From DAOUTW01 sp964523575 (lineage in GTDB: Bacteria; Zixibacteria; MSB-5A5; GN15; JAAZOE01): 58,237 bases of DNA. Made by a program: the position numbers and the translations under genes. The DNA is taken from the NCBI GenBank assembly GCA_964523575.1, contig CAZGAV010000017.1:1-58237 (forward strand), written 5' to 3'. The stretch's first letter is position 1. Every line of letters starts with the position of its first letter. The notes below the pieces were generated by a model. The model did no database searches and was not told where the DNA came from. It worked only from the letters and a program-made list of their open reading frames with translations. This document shows, one piece after another, positions 1 to 8,127 of this stretch.

Positions 1-531
1 ATAGCTGTCCGTACCAATAGCTCCGCAATAATATCGCCGGCCGTCGGTGGAAAACTGGCCTTGAATATAATAAGCCATTGTGGTATCGTGAAACATGACC
101 GAATAATTTTGCCTGTCTATGATGTAAAGGTCATATCCGGATAATGCCACCAATTGATTATCTTCCGTAAATATCGCCTTGGACCCGGAAACGATAAGTG
201 GCAGAGATGCCAGGATGGTCTTCGATTCGATGTCAAAAACATAGACCGTATCATAGCGGGAGACCCAAAGTTCCCCGCCATCGGCCGAAGTCGCCATATT
301 GAATCGCGGTGTTACCGGCAAAAAGAAGGAATCGACCTCCCCGGTCGCGGGATAATATTTGAAGCACAATTCATCATCGGTATTTGAATCATAAACCAAG
401 AAATACACCGGGTAATTTTTACCGGGCGGTAACGGTTCGAGGCCTTTTTTACTGCACCCGGCCAGATAGATACCCAGTCCCAAAACCAGCAAACATACCG
501 CAACCGCGGCCCTGAAATATACTCTTCGCAT
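1..531 (-). CDS. Secreted lipoprotein, C-terminus cut by window edge
   Basis: Reading the minus strand from the ATG at 529-531 gives an open frame to the window edge (177 codons) with no stop. The first 25 residues are a hydrophobic signal ending in a lipobox (IYLAGC), so the mature protein should be a lipid-anchored periplasmic or outer-membrane protein starting at Cys. The rest has short beta-rich segments such as FNMATSADGGELWVSRYD and VYVFDIESKTI, which resemble blades of a WD40/PD40-type propeller. That fold is inferred from the pattern; no family is firmly recognised. It lies downstream of hgcAB on the same strand, but 256 bases with two hairpins lie between them, so it is probably a separate transcription unit. 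Confidence 0.75.
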   Translation of the reverse strand, partial: MRRVYFRAAVAVCLLVLGLGIYLAGCSKKGLEPLPPGKNYPVYFLVYDSNTDDELCFKYYPATGEVDSFFLPVTPRFNMATSADGGELWVSRYDTVYVFDIESKTILASLPLIVSGSKAIFTEDNQLVALSGYDLYIIDRQNYSVMFHDTTMAYYIQGQFSTDGRRYYCGAIGTDSY

Positions 532-675
532 GAAATACCCCCGTAGTAATGCCTTTTGTTACCTATTTATAAGTGATTGCAATACTCTTGTCAATACTAT
601 TTTTGAAAATATTTCAAATTATTTTGAGATGGCAAAATCGCTGATTTGGTGTACCGGGACAAGACAGGGTTGGAA

Positions 676-739
676 CCCGCCCCCAGAGGCGGGCCACCCA
701 TCCGCTCACCTCACTCCAGGGCAGATGGGGACATCTGCC
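676..739 (-). terminator. Two GC-rich inverted repeats downstream of hgcB
   Basis: Two perfect hairpins stand between hgcB and the lipoprotein gene. One has arms CCCGCC/GGCGGG at 676-681 and 688-693. The other has arms GGCAGATG/CATCTGCC at 720-727 and 732-739 with a GGGA loop. On the minus strand they follow the hgcB stop by about 50 bases. Neither is followed by a good T-run, so they could be factor-dependent termination or mRNA 3'-end structures, or copies of a dispersed intergenic palindrome. Confidence 0.4.
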
Positions 740-787
740 GCTCACAATAAAACTAATTTATTTTATTTAAGTGCCTGTAGGGGAAAT

Positions 788-1087
788 TCAACAGCAACAC
801 GAATTGTCATCGCCGCAATCGCAGGATGGTTCGCCCCCCCGAACCATGCTGTTCAAAACCGCCTCGGCGCATCCGACCCCTTTTTGCACCGTCAGAGCTG
901 CCGGTTCGCAATTCAGCACGCAGGCGCCGCATTCCATACAGGCGTCCCGGTTGGCAATAACGGCCCGCTTATTCTCATAACCGAACACCTCCTGCGGACA
1001 AACGATCAGACACATCTTACAGCCGTTGCATCGAGCGGCGTCAAGCTCAAGAGTGACCACGTTCGGTAAATATCTGAGCGTAAGCAT
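788..1087 (-). CDS. hgcB: HgcB-like 2x[4Fe-4S] ferredoxin of mercury methylation
   Basis: This 99-residue ferredoxin has two CX2CX2CX3C clusters: Cys20-23-26-30, followed by Pro, and Cys50-53-56-60. It also has a lone Cys73 in GVGCAEAV and a C-terminal tail with Cys89, Cys91 and Cys97-99. In the known family, HgcB reduces the HgcA corrinoid; it carries two [4Fe-4S] clusters, a conserved Cys near position 73 and a C-terminal Cys pair thought to hand Hg(II) to HgcA. All these elements are visible. It starts five bases after the hgcA stop: ATG 1087 has an AAGGGA ribosome site eight bases upstream, and a GTG at 1090 is the alternative. The tail has five cysteines instead of the usual pair. A generic ferredoxin is unlikely given the neighbour. 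Confidence 0.9.
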   Translation of the reverse strand: MLTLRYLPNVVTLELDAARCNGCKMCLIVCPQEVFGYENKRAVIANRDACMECGACVLNCEPAALTVQKGVGCAEAVLNSMVRGGEPSCDCGDDNSCCC

Positions 1088-1091
1088 CACT

Positions 1092-2219
1092 TTATCCCTT
1101 CACAAACAACCCGGTAATCCACAGGCCCGCTCCCAGGACAGCGGCCGTGATCTGGAGCGGCACCGCATAACGCATTTCTTTCTTCACTCCCGACAATGAG
1201 GTATACGTCGACGATCCGGTAAAGTTCATCCCCAAAAAACTGGCTATCGGTAAAAAGATAAACAGCGAGCCCAAAACAGATACCCAGCCCGGAAATACCG
1301 CTGGTTGCCATTGGAAATAAAGCATAGTCATCAACCACAAAATCAATCCCGCCCCGGCTCCCTTGGCTGAGAATGCTCGGCCGGGAAGAATTGGAAGCAA
1401 AGCCGGCGTAAGAACGGCGCCTCCGATCCACGCCGCCGCAACCAGCAGGGCGCTGACCGATCCGTCCGAAAGCAGGCGCGTTATTGAATAGCCGTCGCGC
1501 CCCAATCCGGAGAGAAGAAAGAAAACTACCGCCAAAGGCAGAGCATACTTCGCGTACCCGACAATCTCGATCGGGGCCAAAGCGATTCGATCTTTGAAAG
1601 GAAACCGGACGCGCCGCATTTCCGGCGTTGCCTTCAGACCGCTATCCAGAAAAGCCCGCAAATCGGCCGATCGCACCGGCCCGAAAATCACCCGGAAATC
1701 ACTCAGTTTCTTAACCAGCGGCGCGCTGACGCCGGTGGCCGATAATTGCGGCAGGATCAATTGCCGATGAGAGACGACATCCTTCAGTCGCACCAGACCT
1801 ATCCGCCGGATCAATTCTTCGGTCCCGAAAGTCCCCTTACCGGCCGCACACCAGACGTTGACGGCTTTGGTGTCGAGCACCAGTATCCAGCCGTCGCGCC
1901 CGTCCAGATCGGAACGGAGACAGTCGAAACTCAATTTGTAATTGGCCGTGACGAAAACCGGCGATTCGGGGGTGGGCGACCCGACGGCATACAATCCGGG
2001 ATTTATGGCGTAACTCATCCGCCCCATTCCCCAGCGGACTTTCCAGGCTCCCCAATGATCATTGAAGATAAGCCGGGTGGAAACCCGGGGGATATTGCCG
2101 CCAGGGGTCTTGATGATGCCGTCCGTCCAGTGAGTTTTCACTGGCGGCCGAAAGGTGGTAATCTCAATCGGCATCGGCCCGCAACAACCGTTTTCGACTT
2201 TGTTCTTTTCGCCGTCCAT
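1092..2219 (-). CDS. hgcA: HgcA-like corrinoid mercury methyltransferase
   Basis: The 375-residue protein has a soluble N-terminal domain (about 20-200) and five predicted membrane helices (about 222-240, 255-275, 287-303, 309-330, 351-373). This is the layout of HgcA, which passes a methyl group from a corrinoid to Hg(II). The diagnostic cap-helix motif N(V/I)WC(A/S)(A/G)GK is present as NVWCAAGK at 121-128; Cys124 would be the lower cobalt ligand. The motif is followed by GTFGTEEL, as in CFeSP-like corrinoid folds. hgcB follows directly. Extra vicinal cysteines occur at 12-13 (NGCCGP). No ribosome site precedes the ATG and a promoter -10 lies only eight bases upstream, so the message may be leaderless. 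Methylation activity is known for the family and inferred here. Confidence 0.92.
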   Translation of the reverse strand: MDGEKNKVENGCCGPMPIEITTFRPPVKTHWTDGIIKTPGGNIPRVSTRLIFNDHWGAWKVRWGMGRMSYAINPGLYAVGSPTPESPVFVTANYKLSFDCLRSDLDGRDGWILVLDTKAVNVWCAAGKGTFGTEELIRRIGLVRLKDVVSHRQLILPQLSATGVSAPLVKKLSDFRVIFGPVRSADLRAFLDSGLKATPEMRRVRFPFKDRIALAPIEIVGYAKYALPLAVVFFLLSGLGRDGYSITRLLSDGSVSALLVAAAWIGGAVLTPALLPILPGRAFSAKGAGAGLILWLMTMLYFQWQPAVFPGWVSVLGSLFIFLPIASFLGMNFTGSSTYTSLSGVKKEMRYAVPLQITAAVLGAGLWITGLFVKG

Positions 2220-2227
2220 ACCATAAT

Positions 2228-2257
2228 AATATACACTTGATCGACAGAAATAGTCAA
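2228..2257 (-). promoter_or_regulatory. Putative sigma70-type promoter of hgcAB
   Basis: Read on the minus strand, TTGACT (plus 2252-2257) and TATATT (plus 2228-2233) are separated by 18 bases. Only eight bases separate the -10 box from the hgcA ATG, so transcription would begin at or next to the start codon. No operator-like repeat is evident in the 99-base divergent gap. Confidence 0.45.
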
Positions 2258-2318
2258 TGTCTTACACGCCGCCTGAATTCTTATTGCCGCCGATTCACAA
2301 AATATCTTACATTGAGCC

Positions 2319-4640
2319 ATGGGCCAATGGGAAAAGCCGCCAAAACTGCGCGATGACCTGATCGTATCGGAACAGGAGACCGACGGACAAAAATTCTTTG
2401 TTCTAAAGGATCCTGTCACCTACCGTTATTTCCGTTTGCGCGAGCCGGAGTATTATATTGTGCGCCAATTCGACGGTCAAACCGATTGCGAGACCATAGC
2501 GGCACGCTTCCGTGAAAAATTCAGCCTGAATGTCGGCTCCGAGGCCGTCGAGCAATTCGCCGGGAAAATCGATGAGTTGTACTTTTTCGAAGGCGCCCGG
2601 GCCGAATACGAGGTGTCGTCCGGCCGCTACCTGAACCGCACCAGGAAATCGATTTTCTCCAAAATACTCTTTATCAAACTCAGGGCTTTCAATCCCGACC
2701 GCCTGCTCAGGTTCCTCATGCCGCTCACCCGATTCCTCTTCCGGCCGTGGTCTCTGGCGGTCATGATCGCTTTTATCCTGGCCGGATTTTTCACCTATTC
2801 GGCCAATTTCGAATATTTCCGTTTTAATCCGACGGAACTCTACAGCGTCGGCTCCATCGTCATCGCCATCGTCGCCCTGACGATGATCATCCTTCTTCAT
2901 GAATTAGCCCACGCCGTAACCTGCGTCTATTACGGCGGCCAGGTCCGGGAAATGGGCTTTTTGCTTTTATATTTTCAATTGTGCTTCTACACCAATCTTT
3001 CCGATTCATGGATGTTCCGGGAGAAATCGCATCGACTGGCTGTCATCTGGGCCGGCCTGTTCTTTCAGATGGTGCTCTTTGCCATCGCCGTCTTCGGCTG
3101 GCGCATCACCGTCATCGGCACCGGCATCAATCATCTTTTCTGGCTGACCGCCAACGTCTGTTTCCTGATGTTGCTTTTTAATTTCAATCCTCTGATCAAG
3201 CTCGACGGCTATTATTTCCTATCCGAATGGGTCAATATCCCCAATCTCAGGAGCAAATCCTTCGCCTTTTTCCGGCATGGGATTAAACGCCTCATCGGTG
3301 TCGAATCCCGAACCGGCGCCACGCGCCACGAGAAAAAAATATTTGTCTGGTATACGCTTCTGGCCGGCATCTACAGCATCCTGCTGATCGGTTTTGTCGC
3401 CTATATCGTCTATCGCTTCCTGGTGGACAACCTCAGCGGCTTTGGTTTTATCTTGTTTTTGATTCTGCTGGCGATTATCTTCAGAACACCGATCAAACAG
3501 GGATTTGAGTTCATAGCCAGTCGTGAGGTGTTAAGGGCGGTGGCTTCCAAAAAACGCAACATTATTGTCGCCGGTATCATAATCGTCGCGGCGATTATTG
3601 TCTTTTTTATCATCCCCTTCCCGCGCCAGGTGGGTGGCGATATCGTCGTTCAGCCACGTGCCGAGTACACCATCACCCTATATTCCGGCCAGGGTCTGCT
3701 GGAACTCAAACTGCGCGAAAGCGGCCTCGACCGCCAGTTCAGCACCGAGCATATCCAACTCTCAACCGGCGATCTGTCGGTTTTAAATCTCACTCCGCTG
3801 GTCAAGGAAGGCGACAATATCCGCCAAGGGGATACGCTGGCTGTGATTCTGTCCAATCAGGTCTCCTCGAATTTAAATTCGGCCCAGGCCGAACTCCAGC
3901 GCCTGCAGGGCGAACTGGCCCTGGCTAAGTCACCTCCCAAGCCGGAAGAAATCGCCACCGCGCAGGCGGCTGTCAATGCCGCCCAGACCAACGTCGAACA
4001 ATTGAAGAAAGACATTGAACGAAATCAATCGCTTTTCGAAAAAAGGTTGATCTCGCGCCAGGAATTGGAGAAATCAGAATCGCAACTGAATATCGCCGCT
4101 TCCAATCTCGAGCAGGCTCAAGCCCGGCTGGAACTGCTGAAATCACCGCCCAAGAAAGAACAAATCGGAATCCTCGAATCCCAGATCGCCTCACAGCAAG
4201 CCAATATCAACTACTTGATGTCACAGGAAGCGGCTCAGGTCATAACCTCCCCGATCAACGGCACCGTGACTACCCTTTATCGCGACAACCTGCTCTTCCA
4301 AATCTCGGACATGTCACAAGTTGAAGCGGCCATTCCTATTACCGATAATTATCTTGATTTCGTGACTATCGACGCCGATGTGCGCCTCAAAGTACGCACC
4401 TATCCCGGAGATACCTTCATGGGCCATGTAACCCATATCGCCAGTTCGGCCGATAATGCCATCCACGAAGATAATCGAGCCCGTTTTACCGTTTATGCCA
4501 TAGTGGATAATCCCCATTCCATGCTTCGCGACGGCATGAGCGGCTATGCTAAAATAGCCTGCGGCCGGGCCTCGTTGTGCCAAATTGTCTTTGAACGTGT
4601 CAAGGCCTTTATTCGGGTCGAATTCTGGTCCTGGTGGTAG
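2319..4640 (+). CDS. PqqD-like / M50 metalloprotease / HlyD-type adaptor fusion
   Basis: The 773-residue membrane protein combines three parts. Residues about 10-92 form a PqqD/RRE-like winged-helix (FFVLKDPVTYRYFRLREPE). Residues about 140-430 are a polytopic M50 site-2-protease-like domain with zinc motif HELAH at 194-198 and the second ligand motif LDGYYFL at 295-301. After a last helix (about 418-435) comes a periplasmic HlyD adaptor with lipoyl-like halves around a coiled coil (about 515-640). The C-terminus WSWW is typical of this fusion family. Such proteins are annotated as 'peptide zinc metalloprotease' and often sit beside small-peptide or RiPP export genes. Here a 32-codon peptide gene lies 285 bases downstream on the same strand. 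Peptide processing or export is an inference. Confidence 0.82.
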   Translation: MGQWEKPPKLRDDLIVSEQETDGQKFFVLKDPVTYRYFRLREPEYYIVRQFDGQTDCETIAARFREKFSLNVGSEAVEQFAGKIDELYFFEGARAEYEVSSGRYLNRTRKSIFSKILFIKLRAFNPDRLLRFLMPLTRFLFRPWSLAVMIAFILAGFFTYSANFEYFRFNPTELYSVGSIVIAIVALTMIILLHELAHAVTCVYYGGQVREMGFLLLYFQLCFYTNLSDSWMFREKSHRLAVIWAGLFFQMVLFAIAVFGWRITVIGTGINHLFWLTANVCFLMLLFNFNPLIKLDGYYFLSEWVNIPNLRSKSFAFFRHGIKRLIGVESRTGATRHEKKIFVWYTLLAGIYSILLIGFVAYIVYRFLVDNLSGFGFILFLILLAIIFRTPIKQGFEFIASREVLRAVASKKRNIIVAGIIIVAAIIVFFIIPFPRQVGGDIVVQPRAEYTITLYSGQGLLELKLRESGLDRQFSTEHIQLSTGDLSVLNLTPLVKEGDNIRQGDTLAVILSNQVSSNLNSAQAELQRLQGELALAKSPPKPEEIATAQAAVNAAQTNVEQLKKDIERNQSLFEKRLISRQELEKSESQLNIAASNLEQAQARLELLKSPPKKEQIGILESQIASQQANINYLMSQEAAQVITSPINGTVTTLYRDNLLFQISDMSQVEAAIPITDNYLDFVTIDADVRLKVRTYPGDTFMGHVTHIASSADNAIHEDNRARFTVYAIVDNPHSMLRDGMSGYAKIACGRASLCQIVFERVKAFIRVEFWSWW

Positions 4641-4726
4641 GCCACAATATATTGTGTTCAGTTATTGTCGCACAACAACTTATCGTTTTATTTTCATCAA
4701 AATCACAAAAAAAACCCGAAAACGAC

Positions 4727-4754
4727 TTGACATATTTATGGAAAGGACTATTTT
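4727..4754 (+). promoter_or_regulatory. Putative promoter of the short peptide gene
   Basis: A perfect TTGACA at 4727-4732 is followed after 16 bases by TATTTT at 4749-4754, inside the 285-base gap between the M50/HlyD gene and the peptide gene. It would give a leader of about 165 bases carrying the hairpin at 4868-4889. Confidence 0.4.
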
Positions 4755-4867
4755 TCTTATGATTGGACTTGGATTCACACGGATGTGATGTAGGTGTAAT
4801 GGGCTGAGACGGCATCGTTCTACGGTTGCCTACACTCAAAATTTGAAGATTGTGACAAAAATAAAAA

Positions 4868-4889
4868 CCCGGCCGTTGGTGCGGTCGGG
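4868..4889 (+). promoter_or_regulatory. Leader hairpin upstream of the peptide gene
   Basis: Arms CCCGGCCG (4868-4875) and CGGTCGGG (4882-4889) pair with one G-T wobble around a six-base loop. The sequence CAACCTT follows; this CCTT could pair with the AAGG of the strong AAGGAGG ribosome site at about 4912-4918. This arrangement would suit translational control, but there is no T-run to make it a classic attenuator. Confidence 0.35.
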
Positions 4890-4925
4890 CAACCTTCTGG
4901 ACTGATTTACTAAGGAGGTGAGCAC

Positions 4926-5024
4926 ATGAAGGATTATCAACTTCTTATCGAGGTGCTTGAGGAGAAGGTTGCCCCCATCGGATTCATCGTTGGGGATCTG
5001 CGTTGGGGAGGCGGTGGCGGCTGA
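4926..5024 (+). CDS. 32-residue glycine-tailed peptide, possible RiPP precursor
   Basis: A 32-codon frame starts at ATG 4926 behind a near-perfect ribosome site (AAGGAGGTGAGCAC). It encodes a charged, amphipathic leader-like half (MKDYQLLIEVLEEKV) and a tail with VGDLRW followed by five glycines, then TGA. A terminator hairpin follows 34 bases later, so the gene has its own leader, ribosome site and terminator. The pattern of acidic leader and short Gly-rich core resembles precursors of ribosomally made modified peptides. The upstream M50/HlyD protein with a PqqD-like front could be its processing or export partner. No modification enzyme is adjacent, and the peptide could instead be a small regulatory or membrane-associated protein. 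The function is inferred. Confidence 0.6.
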   Translation: MKDYQLLIEVLEEKVAPIGFIVGDLRWGGGGG

Positions 5025-5055
5025 TCCCGCTATCGTTTACTTGACGTGCAATAAG

Positions 5056-8000
5056 TCAGGGGCTGCCTACGGCGGCCCCTTTCATTTTACCCAAAACCGC
5101 CTGAAGCGATTTTATCCGGCCCAGCAACTCGATAATCCGCTGGTCATTATAAAACTGCCCCAGTCGATTGGAATCCTTGATATGCGACGCAATTTTTTTG
5201 AGGATATCGGTTGTCTGCCGGGCATATTTAAATGATGATTCAAAATCTTTCTCGGAAAATTTTAATTCCGACATAGCACAGGTCGCCTGCCATTGCTCCG
5301 GCAGAAGATTCAATTTCCGTGACAGCTCCATCGCCTGCTTGAAATGCTCTTCCGCTTTCGCTAAATCATTTTGCAGTAATTGATGACCGCCGACAGCCAA
5401 ATAATAGCGCGCCAGATCGACATCTTCTTCATACTGCGAGAAAAATCCCGCGGCCGCCTCCCTGTATTTTTCCGATCCTCCGGTCAATCCCTGACGATTG
5501 TTGGCTTCGAGAAGCATCAGATGCAAAACTGCCCGCTCCCGCTGGGTGTCGAGATCTTCCTCCAACTCACCGGTCCCGGCAATCAACATCTGGCGCCCTG
5601 TCATGGCCACTCGAAGAAGGCTGATATGCGAAAGCGCGCTTTTATCTCCGACTTCTCCGGCAATCTGAGCGGCCCGATCGATGGCGCGGCGGGCGGCTTC
5701 GTTCTCGCGCAACTGAATATAGAGCCGGGCCAGATCTATCTGGCAGAGAAGCATCAGCCCCCGATTATCGATTTTCTGCGACAACTCCAGGGCCAGATTC
5801 AATTTGTCTTCGGCCTCGTCGTAATATCCCATGCGCCGGAGGAGTTGGCCCGTCAACCGATTGACGGTACTTTGGTGCGACGCTTCGCCCAATTTTTCGG
5901 CCTGGACCCGCCCTTCTTTCAGGTACTCCAGAGCCTGACTGAGACGGCCGGCTTGAATCATGGCCTCGGCCAGGTTTTCGATATTGAACAATAAATCCAC
6001 CTGAGTGCCGATTTCCCGGTTGATATCCAGGGCCTGCCGGAACGGTTCCAGCGCCCGAACGGCATCCCCCATCAGGAAATAAGTAGCGCCGAGATTATTC
6101 CATGTTTGAGCGATTTGCCCTTTATCACCCAGCCTCTGACGAATCTCCAACGATTGGCGGTAGTGTTCGATTCCCTTCTCGTAATCGCCTTTGACGACGT
6201 ACATGACACCGATATTATTGAGTGAAGTCGCGATTTCCAGATCGGATTTAAGTTCCCTCTGGATGACCAGCGCTTTCTGGTACTGCTCCAATGCCTGATC
6301 CAGATTGCCGGCGATCCAATGCATGTTGCCGAGACTGTTGAAAGTATGCGACAATCCCAATTGATCATTCAAGCCGGTATAGATTTCCAGAGCCCGCCCC
6401 AGAATCCTGATTCCGGACTGATAATCGGTTTTGGCCTTGTAAAGATTCCCCAGCTCTTTGCATGCTTGAGCCAGAAGTTTGTCTTGCCCCCGATTTTCCA
6501 GCATCCCGGTTATGCCAAGATAGGTCTTTTCCGATTCGGTGAGCCGACCCATATCTTTTTCGAGACGGGCTTTCTTCAAAAGCGCCGTGGCTTGCAGCGG
6601 CAGGTCGTCCGCCTTCTCGGCGGCCTGAAACATCAGTTCGATCAGGCCCATCATCCCATCCTGGTCAGCGCCGTTATGTTCGGTACTGATATCCAGCAAC
6701 CGGACAGCATCTTCGTATTTACCGGCGTAGAATAACAACCGCCCGGTTAACGCCTGATATTTATCATCTTCGCGAAATGTCCCCGCCATCCGCGCGCTGA
6801 CGGCTTTTCTGGACGACGGTCGCATGATTTGATTGAGCGAATGGAGCAATCCCGGCCGGCATTCTTCAGGAATCGCCAGCCATTGCTCATGGCAATTACT
6901 CTCCTCTTCTCCGAAGAGGCCCGCCAATTTTTCCGCCAGGTCCAAATCATCAGCGACGGCCAGAGCCAGGGCCAGTTTCTTGGCCACCGGCGACAGGCCG
7001 CTGAGCGGCCTGAGACTGAAATGAATCTGACGACGGCCCCATTCTATGACTGAGGCCTGCTCGGTTTTCCATCCCCAGCGGCCGTCGATCCGGGCAAAAT
7101 TATCCCGGTCGAAATTATCTTCGAGCAGTATCCGGACTTGCTGTGGCTGATATCCTGTTACGCGCTCAATAAATTTCAATTGGGCTGGCGAAAAACTATC
7201 CCGACCGAATATCTCAGACAATCGATGTGCATCGACGGCCTGGTGGCGAGGCAAGAGATGCCGGGGTCTGACCGCGACGCGGTAGGGATAGGGGGATCCG
7301 AGTTTAGAGAGGGTTTCCATCAGGACAAATGCCGACGATGGACGTCGTGCGGAATCGATGGACAGCAGGGAGAGAATCAGGTCGGAGAGGCCCTTTGAGA
7401 GGGCCTGACCCGGACCGGTAAGCTCCGGGCGCCGCCCCTCGGTTATCTGGGCGTTGATTTCAAGCGGATCGTTGCCAGCCGAAGCGAACGGCATCGTCCC
7501 GCAGGCCAATTGGTAGGCCATAACTCCCAATGAGAATAAATCGGAGGTCGGCCGGATTTCCTTTTTCAAAATCATTTCCGGCGACATGTATCCGATAGTG
7601 CCGGTGACGATTTTGTTTTCCTCCAACCGATATTCTTCCGCCAGCGAAAAATCGGCCAGCTTCAGATAAAACAATCGTTCCGTTGGGAAATCGTCACTAT
7701 CGAAACCTTCAGGGCAGAAAATATTGGATGGTTTGAGATCGTTATGAACAAATCCGTTCGTATGGAGCACGTATAGCGATGCCGCCAGAGCTGATAGAGT
7801 CGTCAATAATTTCTGTTCGGAGATACGTCCTATAAATTTTTCCAGTGTCGGTCCGGGGCAATATTCCATGCGCAGAAACATATTATCATCGGCAGTACGT
7901 TCGGAGTCATGGACGCGGACCAAACCGGGAAAATGAATGCGGTCGGCGATAAGCTGTTCCCGGGCGACAAGCCCGCGCGATGAAGGATCGTAAAATCGTT

Positions 8001-8124
8001 TGAGGACGACTGGCCGGGAATTGCCGTGACGGCGAGCCAGAAAGATATCCGCGGTACCCCCCCGGCCGATTTTCTTGATTATTTCGTAGGCTTCGGGGAA
8101 ATTATACTCAATCGAATCCGCCAT
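5056..8124 (-). CDS. Ser/Thr protein kinase with C-terminal TPR array
   Basis: The 1022-residue protein has an N-terminal Hanks-type kinase (about 13-275) with glycine loop GRGGTADIF (20-28), Lys42, catalytic HNDLKPSN (127-134) and an activation segment ending GYMSPE. A linker follows, then tetratricopeptide repeats from about 500 onward (SLGNMHWIAGNLDQALEQYQKAL and similar units). TPRs recruit protein partners. Two departures are visible: HRD is HND and the magnesium-binding DFG is DFS (158-160). HND occurs in active bacterial kinases; DFS may lower activity. There is no membrane helix, so it should be cytoplasmic. It starts three bases after the stop of the histidine kinase gene, so the two are probably co-transcribed and may form one signalling route. 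Confidence 0.88.
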   Translation of the reverse strand: MADSIEYNFPEAYEIIKKIGRGGTADIFLARRHGNSRPVVLKRFYDPSSRGLVAREQLIADRIHFPGLVRVHDSERTADDNMFLRMEYCPGPTLEKFIGRISEQKLLTTLSALAASLYVLHTNGFVHNDLKPSNIFCPEGFDSDDFPTERLFYLKLADFSLAEEYRLEENKIVTGTIGYMSPEMILKKEIRPTSDLFSLGVMAYQLACGTMPFASAGNDPLEINAQITEGRRPELTGPGQALSKGLSDLILSLLSIDSARRPSSAFVLMETLSKLGSPYPYRVAVRPRHLLPRHQAVDAHRLSEIFGRDSFSPAQLKFIERVTGYQPQQVRILLEDNFDRDNFARIDGRWGWKTEQASVIEWGRRQIHFSLRPLSGLSPVAKKLALALAVADDLDLAEKLAGLFGEEESNCHEQWLAIPEECRPGLLHSLNQIMRPSSRKAVSARMAGTFREDDKYQALTGRLLFYAGKYEDAVRLLDISTEHNGADQDGMMGLIELMFQAAEKADDLPLQATALLKKARLEKDMGRLTESEKTYLGITGMLENRGQDKLLAQACKELGNLYKAKTDYQSGIRILGRALEIYTGLNDQLGLSHTFNSLGNMHWIAGNLDQALEQYQKALVIQRELKSDLEIATSLNNIGVMYVVKGDYEKGIEHYRQSLEIRQRLGDKGQIAQTWNNLGATYFLMGDAVRALEPFRQALDINREIGTQVDLLFNIENLAEAMIQAGRLSQALEYLKEGRVQAEKLGEASHQSTVNRLTGQLLRRMGYYDEAEDKLNLALELSQKIDNRGLMLLCQIDLARLYIQLRENEAARRAIDRAAQIAGEVGDKSALSHISLLRVAMTGRQMLIAGTGELEEDLDTQRERAVLHLMLLEANNRQGLTGGSEKYREAAAGFFSQYEEDVDLARYYLAVGGHQLLQNDLAKAEEHFKQAMELSRKLNLLPEQWQATCAMSELKFSEKDFESSFKYARQTTDILKKIASHIKDSNRLGQFYNDQRIIELLGRIKSLQAVLGKMKGAAVGSP
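5059..5082 (+). terminator. Rho-independent terminator after the peptide gene
   Basis: Perfect arms GGGGC-T-GCC (5059-5067) and GGC-G-GCCCC (5071-5079) around a TAC loop are followed by TTTCATTTT. The hairpin also forms the last codons of the converging kinase gene, so the two genes end tail to tail. Confidence 0.7.
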
Positions 8125-8127
8125 CGG

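Noticed and set aside
530..1069. Plus-strand frame of 179 codons over hgcB
   Set aside because: It is antisense to hgcB, and its sequence is low-complexity with no motif.
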